Below, piece by piece: positions 19,803 through 26,817 of a DNA stretch of 64,000 nucleotides (position 1 is the first letter of the stretch; each line of letters begins with the position of its first letter). The position numbers and the translations under genes were made by a program. This DNA is from Ensifer adhaerens (GTDB lineage Bacteria > Pseudomonadota > Alphaproteobacteria > Rhizobiales > Rhizobiaceae). The notes under the pieces are model-generated. The model saw nothing but the letters and a program-made list of their open reading frames with translations, searched no databases and had not been told where the DNA came from. The stretch spans positions 614,001 through 678,000 of the forward strand of contig NZ_CP118611.1 in NCBI RefSeq assembly GCF_028993555.1, in the 5' to 3' direction.

Positions 19803-21263
19803 TTACGCGTAGGCGACGAAGGACATCATTCCCGATGCCATGTGATAGAGGTGATGGCAGTGGAGCGGCCAGCGGCCCGGATTGTTGGCGTCGAACACTA
19901 CGCTGACGCTCCCCATCGGCGGCACGAGAACGGTGTCCCGCACAGCGCCCGCGAATGCCTTCCCACCGATGTCGACCACCTGGAAGTGGTGCCCGTGCAA
20001 ATGCATTGGGTGGGACATCATCGACATGTTGCGCATGACGACCTCGATCCTTTCCCCTTCGCGGACATTGAGGCTGTCGCCGCCCTCGATCCGCCAGTCG
20101 TAGCCGCTCATGCTGCCCGTCAGGGTTAGCTCGAACCTTCGATCGGCGGGACGAACGGCAAGCGGCACGGCGGCCACGAGTTGCTGTTCGAGTTCTAGCC
20201 CAACGACCGGTCCACGATCCTTTCCACGCGATGCGATCCTTGAGATCTTGGCGCCGGCCGGCGCAAGGATGATGCCGGTGCGATGCTCGGCACCCTCGCG
20301 TAGCGCGAGGATCGGATAGGCCTCGGCGGACTTTGGAAGCTCGAGGCGGATATCGAGCCGTTGGCCCATGGAGATCGGGAAGCGCGTCCCTGAAACCGGC
20401 TGCACCGGCTGTCCGTCGACGGCGATCAACTGTCCGGTGAGTGCGCCGGTGTCGATCGTGAAGGCGGTGGCCGTCGCGCCATTGATGATGCGCAGGCGGA
20501 CGCGTCCTCCGTTCTCGACCCTGACGACTTCAGGGTCGTCGAGCGTCCGGTCATTGGCGAGATAGGCGTCATATTCGATGTCGTTCAGATCCATGGCGGC
20601 CATACCTGGCATTGCCATTCCGGACATGTGGCCGCCGTGCATATTGGACGCCATTCCCTGCATCATCGCACCGTGGTCCATTCCGTGACCGCGTGACGAT
20701 CCCTTCAGTTTGGCGAGCAATTCTTCGGCAGGCGTGAAGGAGAAGTCATGCAGCAGGATGACAACTTCCTGCTCGACGCGCTGGCGGTCGTCGGCGCTCT
20801 GCACGATCAGAGGCGCGGCAAGCAGGTTCTGCTCCTGCAGCGTATGCGCGTGCATCCAGTGCGTACCGCCGGGCCCGACCGGAAACGCGTAGTGCCGGGT
20901 TTCTGTTGCCTTCAGAAGCGCTGCGGGGTTGTCCGGCACGCCGTCCATATTCCATGGCGGCGCGAGCCCATGCCAGTGGATGAGCGTTGCTTCCCCGCCT
21001 TGAATTGAAAGGGTGACGTCAAACGTTGCGTCGGCGTCGAGCGTCAGTCCGACAGCGCCATCCGGCTGGACAAGCCCAAAGACGTCGGCGGCCTTGCCGT
21101 TCACCTCGATCACACGCTTCGTGATCGCAAGCGAGCGGGTGCCCGCGCTCGAGGCAGTTGCCTTGCTGGTATCAGCCCAGCTTTTGTTTGGTTGTAAGAT
21201 GGCACCCGATGCGGCGACCACGACGCCCGACATCAGTCCGCCCAGGAATTCACGGCGTTTCAT
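19803..21263 (-). CDS. Tat-exported multicopper oxidase (CopA/CueO-like)
   Basis: A 486-residue periplasmic oxidase with a Tat signal (RREFL at 3-7, then a hydrophobic stretch and a cleavage region near residue 30). The four copper-ligand blocks are present: HWHG (96-99), HWMHAH (135-140), [10 protein letters not shown] and HCHHLYHM near the C-terminus, giving both the T1 and T2/T3 sites. A Met/His-rich segment at 193-225 ([22 protein letters not shown]) probably binds Cu+. The enzyme would oxidise Cu+ to Cu2+ or phenolics. The start at 21263 gives the intact Tat signal, with GAGG nine bases ahead. Its neighbours are other copper-handling genes. Confidence 0.9.
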   Translation of the reverse strand: MKRREFLGGLMSGVVVAASGAILQPNKSWADTSKATASSAGTRSLAITKRVIEVNGKAADVFGLVQPDGAVGLTLDADATFDVTLSIQGGEATLIHWHGLAPPWNMDGVPDNPAALLKATETRHYAFPVGPGGTHWMHAHTLQEQNLLAAPLIVQSADDRQRVEQEVVILLHDFSFTPAEELLAKLKGSSRGHGMDHGAMMQGMASNMHGGHMSGMAMPGMAAMDLNDIEYDAYLANDRTLDDPEVVRVENGGRVRLRIINGATATAFTIDTGALTGQLIAVDGQPVQPVSGTRFPISMGQRLDIRLELPKSAEAYPILALREGAEHRTGIILAPAGAKISRIASRGKDRGPVVGLELEQQLVAAVPLAVRPADRRFELTLTGSMSGYDWRIEGGDSLNVREGERIEVVMRNMSMMSHPMHLHGHHFQVVDIGGKAFAGAVRDTVLVPPMGSVSVVFDANNPGRWPLHCHHLYHMASGMMSFVAYA

Positions 21264-21361
21264 GTTCATTGACCTCTTGTTCCATGCCGGCCAAAACCGG
21301 CGAAGGTCGCGCCACGCGGGTGCGACCGCGGAGGACCGCCGCAGAACGCGGCTGGCCTGGC

Positions 21362-21739
21362 TTATCCGATGGATCGAGGAGGGCCGATGGCGGGTCGGGA
21401 GATGATGCCGTCGATGGGCGGTTGGGGAGCGATGTCCCGGCGACCGTCCGAGTTCAAGGTGAGTTCGCCGATAACTGGAGCGGGGAACAACGCGTAGCAC
21501 ATGCTGCAGATACGTTTGCAGCACGCTTTCTGGCCACCTGTTTCTTTCTCCGTGTGGAGATCGGCGTGCCCCTTTGGAGAAATGACATGTTCGCTGCCGG
21601 CAACATGTGGCCCGCATTTGATGGGAGCCGCCTCAGCCATCGGCACGACCAGAAACAGAAAAGCGACCAGGACGGCCAGCCATTCTGTTGCGTGCTTTCG
21701 GGCGGTCTGGCTGGCGGCGATCATGTTTTCGTCCGACAC
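21362..21739 (-). CDS. Small exported Cys/His-rich protein of the copper locus
   Basis: A 125-residue protein with a hydrophobic segment (WLAVLVAFLFLVVPMAEA) that reads as a signal peptide or anchor. It is followed by CGPHVAGSEH, a His-containing stretch and the cluster CCKRICSMC. The pattern suggests a metal-binding exported protein, and its position directly ahead of the multicopper oxidase supports a copper role. I do not recognise a named family. The start may be the GTG at 21739 or the ATG at 21724. It is probably the first gene of the copper operon. Confidence 0.6.
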   Translation of the reverse strand: MSDENMIAASQTARKHATEWLAVLVAFLFLVVPMAEAAPIKCGPHVAGSEHVISPKGHADLHTEKETGGQKACCKRICSMCYALFPAPVIGELTLNSDGRRDIAPQPPIDGIISRPAIGPPRSIG

Positions 21740-21785
21740 CTCGTGCTGTATTCAAGCACAGTGCGTGATGCTTGCAAATCTGGCC

Positions 21786-21799
21786 TTGACCTTGATCAA
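21786..21799. promoter_or_regulatory. FNR/FixK-type box
   Basis: TTGACCTTGATCAA matches TTGA-N6-TCAA with both half-sites perfect, and TTGAT-N4-ATCAA with one mismatch. It lies 44 bases upstream of the cytochrome c start and 47 bases upstream of the divergent Cys/His-rich gene. This is the expected place for an oxygen-responsive activator of either gene. Confidence 0.6.
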
Positions 21800-21842
21800 A
21801 CGGCGACAAGTGCGCAGCTCGCGACGGGAGGATTGCAGCCGA

Positions 21843-22403
21843 ATGTGTCCGAATGCGGTTAGATGGTCAGGTTTCATTTTCACAGCGATTTCGGTTGTGG
21901 CTTTCTCGGCCGCTTCCGCACAGGCTGGCGATGACGTCGTCCATGAAAGGCAGCAGGATATGAAGGCGATGGCTGCTGCCGCCAAGAACATCGATGCCAT
22001 GTTCAAAGACACATCACCTTACGACGCGAAGGCGTTCAAGGTCGCTGCCGAAACCATTCGAGCCCATTCAGGCGAACGACTATCGAAACTGTTCAGCAGT
22101 CCTGTCGTCGCCGAGGGCTCGAAGGCCACCGCCAACATCGACACTGAGCGACCGGCATTCGACACGTTGGCGGCTGAGCTTGGCGCCTACGCCGCGGCGC
22201 TCTCCGCTGCGGCGGAGCGCAACCCGGAGGTTCTTGCCCCTGAAATGCGGATGCGGGGCGGCGATACGAAGATGGGAGGGCCGCTCGCCAAGAGAAAGTC
22301 GGCGGCCCTCGACCCGATGTCCATGCCCGCCGAGCATGCCTTCCACACAATGCTGCAGGTCTGCACTTCCTGCCACGCCAAGTTCCGCGCGAAGGACAAC
22401 TAA
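21843..22403 (+). CDS. Exported class II (c'-type) cytochrome c
   Basis: A 186-residue protein with an N-terminal signal peptide (hydrophobic stretch, then AASAQA) and a single haem site CTSCH at 174-178, right at the C-terminus, as in class II cytochromes. The body is four-helix-like: VHERQQDMKAMAAAAKNID is typical of the first helix. It would carry electrons or bind small gases in the periplasm. The ATG at 21843 fits the signal peptide; GGAGG lies eleven bases upstream. A longer open frame extends left to 21501 but it covers the Cys/His-rich gene on the other strand and is not coding. An FNR-type box lies just upstream. Confidence 0.85.
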   Translation: MCPNAVRWSGFIFTAISVVAFSAASAQAGDDVVHERQQDMKAMAAAAKNIDAMFKDTSPYDAKAFKVAAETIRAHSGERLSKLFSSPVVAEGSKATANIDTERPAFDTLAAELGAYAAALSAAAERNPEVLAPEMRMRGGDTKMGGPLAKRKSAALDPMSMPAEHAFHTMLQVCTSCHAKFRAKDN

Positions 22404-22437
22404 TCGGCGGAAGTAGGCGCGTGTCTCAAAGCTTGGA

Positions 22438-22659
22438 TCACCCGACGTGGCTGCAGCAGGATTTCTTGAAGGAAGCCTGGTAGCCGGCTTCCTCGATCGC
22501 AGCAACGAAGGCGTCGGAGGCGATCTGCGAATCGATCGACGCGGACTTGGCCTCGAGATCTATAGCGACTTTGGCGTTGGGGTCGACCGACTTCACGGCC
22601 TTTTCGACTGCGCCGGCGCAGTGTCCGCAAGTCATGTCGGGGATGTTGAGATGGTGCAT
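22438..22659 (-). CDS. copZ: Copper chaperone, HMA domain (CopZ-like)
   Basis: A 73-residue single HMA domain with the metal motif MTCGHC (C11 and C14), a typical beta-alpha-beta pattern and an unusual C-terminal CCSH. It would bind Cu+ in the cytoplasm and pass it to the exporting ATPase. The ATG at 22659 has GGAG eight bases upstream. It converges with the cytochrome gene 34 bp away and is on the same strand as the copper ATPase but not contiguous with it. Confidence 0.9.
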   Translation of the reverse strand: MHHLNIPDMTCGHCAGAVEKAVKSVDPNAKVAIDLEAKSASIDSQIASDAFVAAIEEAGYQASFKKSCCSHVG

Positions 22660-22802
22660 CTGGAAACTCCATTTGATCTGACATGTTCCAATGTGGTGCT
22701 TCCAACGATGGCAAGGTCAAGGGCAAAGCGCGCATAAAAAGCTTTGTTCCTCCGGGCGAAGAAACCGCCAGGGGAAGTCGCGGCGCCGGATACCTGCAAA
22801 AC

Positions 22803-24026
22803 TCAGAAAGAGCGCAGCAGAGTGCCACCTACGGCCGTCAACGCCACAACGACCCACGGTGGCGCCTTCCACACCACGAGCAGGATGAATGCCGTCAGCG
22901 CCAGCGCGAAATCGTGGGCGTTCAATACGGCGCTTGTAAAGACCGGGCTGTAAAGTGCCGCTCCCAATATCCCGACCACGGCGGCGTTCGCGCCGCGCAT
23001 TGCAGCCTGAGCGATGGGCCGTTTGCGAAAGTTGTCCCAAAACGGAAGGGCGCCGACGAGCAGCAGGAAGCCGGGCAGGAAAACCGCAACGAGGCAAATG
23101 CCTGCGCCGAGAATGCCGTTGGGTTCCGGCCCCATGACCGCACCAAGATAGGCGGCAAAGGTAAAAAGCGGCCCTGGGACTGCCTGCGCCGCGCCATAAC
23201 CGGCGAGGAAGGCATCGTTGGAAACCCAACCCGGAGCGACCACTTCCGCCTGGAGCAGCGGCAACACCACATGCCCGCCGCCAAAGACGAGAGAACCGGA
23301 CCGATAGAAGGCATCGAACAGCCCCCAACTCTTTGAGATGCCCGCAGCAATCGGGAGAGCACCGAGCAAAACGAAGAAGGTTACGAGGCAAATGATGCCG
23401 ACTGGCCGGCCAACGTGGAAAGTCAAGTGTGTGGATCCCGCCGCCGGGCCGTTGCGACACAGCACGGTGCCGGCGATTGCGCCAAATGTGATCGCCGCGA
23501 TTTGCCCGATCGCTCCCGCCGCAAACACGACGATCAACACGCAAGCAACGGCAATGCTGGCGCGTTCGCGATCCGGAGTGAGGCTCTTTGTCATGCCCCA
23601 CACGGCCTGCGCCACGACCGCGACGGCAACAATCTTCAGTCCGTGCAGCAGGCCCGTTCCAATCGGGCCATCAAAGGACGTGGCCGCCAATGCAAAAATG
23701 ACCAGCAGGAGGGCAGACGGTAGTGTGAACGCGGCCCAGGCGGCGAGTGCGCCGAGCGGGCCACCGCGCAGGAGGCCGAGAGCAAAGCCGACCTGACTTG
23801 AGGCGGGACCGGGCAGAAACTGGCAAAGCGCGACGAGATCAGCATAACCGGCCTCGTCGATCCACTTGCGACGCACCACCAATTCGTCGCGGAAATAGCC
23901 AAGATGAGCGATCGGCCCGCCAAACGATGTCAGCCCGAGCTTCAAAAAGGCGCCGAAGACTTCGGCCGGCGTACCTTGGGGAGGTCTTGTCACCTGTTCA
24001 TGCAGTGTTTTCGCCGATGCTTTCAC
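22803..24026 (-). CDS. chrA: Chromate transporter ChrA
   Basis: A 407-residue long-chain CHR protein with two homologous halves. The first half has FLKLGLTSFGGPIAHLGYF and CQFLPGPASSQ; the second has YRSGSLVFGGGHVVLPLL and AAQAVPGPLFTFAAYLG. Ten or more membrane helices are predicted. It exports chromate by proton coupling. The GTG at 24026 is preferred, with GGGAG six bases upstream; a longer frame to 24134 adds a stretch unlike the family. It is transcribed divergently from the TetR gene and completes the metal-resistance block. Confidence 0.88.
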   Translation of the reverse strand: MKASAKTLHEQVTRPPQGTPAEVFGAFLKLGLTSFGGPIAHLGYFRDELVVRRKWIDEAGYADLVALCQFLPGPASSQVGFALGLLRGGPLGALAAWAAFTLPSALLLVIFALAATSFDGPIGTGLLHGLKIVAVAVVAQAVWGMTKSLTPDRERASIAVACVLIVVFAAGAIGQIAAITFGAIAGTVLCRNGPAAGSTHLTFHVGRPVGIICLVTFFVLLGALPIAAGISKSWGLFDAFYRSGSLVFGGGHVVLPLLQAEVVAPGWVSNDAFLAGYGAAQAVPGPLFTFAAYLGAVMGPEPNGILGAGICLVAVFLPGFLLLVGALPFWDNFRKRPIAQAAMRGANAAVVGILGAALYSPVFTSAVLNAHDFALALTAFILLVVWKAPPWVVVALTAVGGTLLRSF

Positions 24027-24343
24027 CAACAACTCCCGGATTTCCGTCCCGCCCCCGCCCAGTCCGTGCAGCCGGATTGCGATATTGAAACTCGATACCG
24101 GAACCGACTGCAGAAGCAATGGGTTGGCTTTCATTCCACCAAGGCGAGCAGGGTGTCGAGATATTGCGGGCTTCGGTGACAGACGTATGACTAGGCTCGC
24201 CTCTTGCTGGTGAATCTTCCGAGTGCGCGCGGGTGAATTTCAGCCAGTTGAGGCGTGCTCCACCAACTTGATATCTCTTCTGCTTTGGGCAACATCAGCG
24301 ACCAGATCCGCAAACTGCCAAGCAGTACGGGTAAGGAGAGACG

Positions 24344-25003
24344 GTGAGTGCAGCAAAGCCCCGTGGGGCAAAAGAGGAAACCGCGAAACTGGCTGGCCGC
24401 ATGACGCGCGAGGCTTGGATCGATGCCGGTATTGACGCTCTGATCGAAGAGGGTATCGCCAATGTAAAGATCCAGGTGATGGCCAAGAAGCTCGATGTTT
24501 CCCGGTCGAGTTTCTACTGGTTTTTTGCCGATCTGCAGGCGCTGCATCGGGAACTACTGGAATACTGGCTCACAAAGAATACCAGCCCGATTATCGAGCG
24601 GTCGTTGCGTCCGGCGGCCACCGTAACGAAGGCTGTTTGCCACATCTTCGAGTGCTGGGTCGACCCGTCGCTGTTCGACCCGCGGCTCGATGCGGCCGTC
24701 AGATCCTGGGGCCAGGTGGACGCTGTGGTTCGCGGCGTGGTCGACCAGGCGGACGATCAACGCATCGATGCAATCACCCGCATGTTTCTGCGATACGGGT
24801 ACCCCGACGAAGAGGCGTTCATCCGCGCCCGCGTGCTCTACTTCACGCAAGTGGGCCACTTCACGCTCGGCATACGCGATGGCCGCGAAATGCGATTGCG
24901 GTTGCTCCGCCCCTATCTTCTCAGCTTCACCGGGCGGCTCCCTGCCGAAGAAGAAGTCGAGTCCTTCACCGCCGTCATGCGACGTGTTCAGCCCGAGAGC
25001 TGA
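24344..25003 (+). CDS. TetR/AcrR family regulator
   Basis: A 219-residue regulator. The N-terminal helix-turn-helix reads ALIEEGIANVKIQVMAKKLDVSRSSFYWFFADLQAL, broken here by ordinary linker residues, and the rest is a helical ligand-binding domain. The start is a GTG at 24344 with AAGGAGAG just upstream. It lies 266 bp ahead of soxB on the same strand, so it probably controls the sarcosine oxidase operon, but it is also divergent from chrA. The inducing ligand is unknown. Confidence 0.82.
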   Translation: MSAAKPRGAKEETAKLAGRMTREAWIDAGIDALIEEGIANVKIQVMAKKLDVSRSSFYWFFADLQALHRELLEYWLTKNTSPIIERSLRPAATVTKAVCHIFECWVDPSLFDPRLDAAVRSWGQVDAVVRGVVDQADDQRIDAITRMFLRYGYPDEEAFIRARVLYFTQVGHFTLGIRDGREMRLRLLRPYLLSFTGRLPAEEEVESFTAVMRRVQPES

Positions 25004-25013
25004 ACTTGGAGTG

Positions 25014-25128
25014 GACATGTCTGTACCTATTGTTTTGTGCAGATGGGGCAATGTACATGCCTATTTCGTAAGTTGAGCTGTATATAGCGGCTGTTCATTT
25101 TACAGGTGTCTAGACATTTGTGTCTAGA
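25014..25128. promoter_or_regulatory. Palindrome cluster upstream of the sox operon
   Basis: The gap between the TetR gene and soxB holds GACATGTC (25014-25021), ATGTACAT (25051-25058) and the ten-base palindrome TGTCTAGACA (25107-25116). TGTCTAGA is repeated at 25121-25128. The last two form a direct repeat of 14-base period suited to a dimeric repressor or FadR/GntR-type binding. No clear promoter was placed, and the remaining 140 bases to soxB show no recognised riboswitch. Confidence 0.5.
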
Positions 25129-25269
25129 GCCGCTAATGATGCGCAGGTGGATCGAACACGCGGGATTTCTGGCGGGCCGGTTCCTTCACCGCGAGGGCAT
25201 CTCAATGCAGCAGTCAGCCTTGTCAGCCGGTCCGACATATGCCGCGAGCTCACGAGGCGGTGCCTCCCG

Positions 25270-26523
25270 ATGACGCGGCGCTATTCCGCTTTTGCGCTCT
25301 TCAAGGAAGGTCTCAACGCCCAAAAAGGCTGGCAGAAGGCCTGGCGCTCTCCCGAGCAAAAGCCGCGCTATGACATCCTGATCATTGGTGGCGGCGGTCA
25401 CGGGCTTGCAACCGCCTACTACCTCGCCAAGAACCACAACATCCGAAACATTGCGGTCATCGAGAAGGGGTGGCTTGGTGGCGGCAACACCGGGCGCAAC
25501 ACGACGGTCGTCCGGTCGAACTACTTTTTCCCCGAAAGCACCGCGCTCTACGAAATGGCGCTCCGCCTCTATGAGACGCTGGGGCGCGACCTCAACTACA
25601 ACATCATGCTCTCCCAGCGCGGCATCATCACCTTGGCGCACAGCGAGGCCGAGATGGAAATGGCCGCGCGCACGGTCAATGCCATGCAGATCAACGGTAC
25701 GGACGCCGAGCTTTTCGACGTCGAGGACGTGCGCCGGGTGCTGCCGCTGATCAATCTATCGCCTGAGGCGCGCTATCCGGTCTTCGGCGGGGTCTGGCAG
25801 GGAAGGGCCGGGACGGCGCGACACGACGCCGTCGCCTGGGGATACGCGCGCGCAGCCGACCGGCTGGGCGTCGACATCATCCAGTCCTGTGAGGTCGAGG
25901 AATTCCTCGTGGAGGGCGGTCGCTGCCGCGGCGTGAGGACCAGCCGCGGCGAAATCCGGGCAGACCGCGTCGGCATGGTCGTGGCCGGCAATTCCTCGCA
26001 TCTCGCCGCCAAGGCAGGGTTTCGGCTGCCGATCACGTCCTACGCGCTGCAGGCCTGTGTTTCCGAGCCGATCAAGCCGGCGCTCGACACGGTCGTGCTC
26101 TCTCCTGCAACCGGCACCTATGCGAGCCAGTCGGACAAGGGCGAACTCGTGATCGGCGGCGGCCTCGACCGGGTCCCGTCTTACGGGCAGCGTGGCAATC
26201 TTCCAGTGCTCGAACACGTCGTTTCGGGCCTGCTCGAAATGTTTCCGAGCTTCCGGCAGCTCCGGTTGATGCGGCAATGGGCGGGCATCGTCGATGTAAC
26301 GCCGGACTCGTCACCGATCCTTGGGGAGAGCCCGCTGCCGGGCCTCTTTCTGAATTGCGGTTGGGGAACGGGCGGCTTCAAGGCGATCCCCGCCGGCGGC
26401 ACGCTGCTTGCCCATCTGCTGGCCACGGGAAAACACCACGACGTCAGCCGCCCGTTTGATCTTGAGCGCTTTGCGCGCGGGCGTCTGATCGATGAAGCGG
26501 CCGGCTCCGGCATCGCGCACTAG
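25270..26523 (+). CDS. soxB: Sarcosine oxidase beta subunit
   Basis: A 417-residue flavoprotein, the catalytic subunit of heterotetrameric sarcosine oxidase, which demethylates sarcosine to glycine. The FAD fingerprint GGGGHG is at 40-45, then GWLGGGNTGRNTTVVRSNYF, and RHDAVAWG at 184-191 with H185 the likely covalent FMN histidine by family analogy. The ATG at 25270 gives the usual SoxB length; longer frames extend to 25120 but do not resemble the family. It opens the soxBDAG operon and ends nine bases before soxD. Confidence 0.93.
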   Translation: MTRRYSAFALFKEGLNAQKGWQKAWRSPEQKPRYDILIIGGGGHGLATAYYLAKNHNIRNIAVIEKGWLGGGNTGRNTTVVRSNYFFPESTALYEMALRLYETLGRDLNYNIMLSQRGIITLAHSEAEMEMAARTVNAMQINGTDAELFDVEDVRRVLPLINLSPEARYPVFGGVWQGRAGTARHDAVAWGYARAADRLGVDIIQSCEVEEFLVEGGRCRGVRTSRGEIRADRVGMVVAGNSSHLAAKAGFRLPITSYALQACVSEPIKPALDTVVLSPATGTYASQSDKGELVIGGGLDRVPSYGQRGNLPVLEHVVSGLLEMFPSFRQLRLMRQWAGIVDVTPDSSPILGESPLPGLFLNCGWGTGGFKAIPAGGTLLAHLLATGKHHDVSRPFDLERFARGRLIDEAAGSGIAH

Positions 26524-26532
26524 GAGGACGGA

Positions 26533-26817
26533 ATGCAGCTTTTTCCATGCCCGTTCTGTGGCCCAAGGAACGAGAGCGAATTTCACTTCGGTGGCGACGC
26601 CGGCAATCAGCGCCCGGAAGGTTTTCGCGATGTGACCGACGGTCAATGGACCGCCTATCTGCATGAGCGCAACAACCCGAAGGGGCCGGCAAACGAAATC
26701 TGGATGCACCTGACCTGCGGCGAAGTGTTTCGCATGGAGCGCGACACCGTTCACCACCGGGTGATGCGGTCGATGGCGTTGGTGGAAGGAGGCGGCGATG
26801 ACGGCATGGCGCACTGA
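26533..26817 (+). CDS. soxD: Sarcosine oxidase delta subunit
   Basis: A 94-residue SoxD with the zinc motif CPFCG near the N-terminus and further ligand candidates in HLTCGEVF. Signature stretches EFHFGGDA and YLHERNNPKG are present. It is the small structural subunit. It overlaps soxA by 20 bases, indicating coupled translation. Confidence 0.93.
   Translation: MQLFPCPFCGPRNESEFHFGGDAGNQRPEGFRDVTDGQWTAYLHERNNPKGPANEIWMHLTCGEVFRMERDTVHHRVMRSMALVEGGGDDGMAH

Noticed and set aside
21501..21842. Leftward extension of the cytochrome c frame (about 114 codons)
   Set aside because: It overlaps the better Cys/His-rich gene on the other strand and lacks a signal peptide at its own start; the ATG at 21843 gives a clean signal peptide.
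21740..21842. CueR-type copper operator
   Set aside because: No ACCTTCC-N7-GGAAGGT-like repeat is visible; only the FNR-type box is.
25130..25269. Glycine or folate riboswitch ahead of soxB
   Set aside because: Searched by eye for the paired conserved purine-rich cores and stems; none found.
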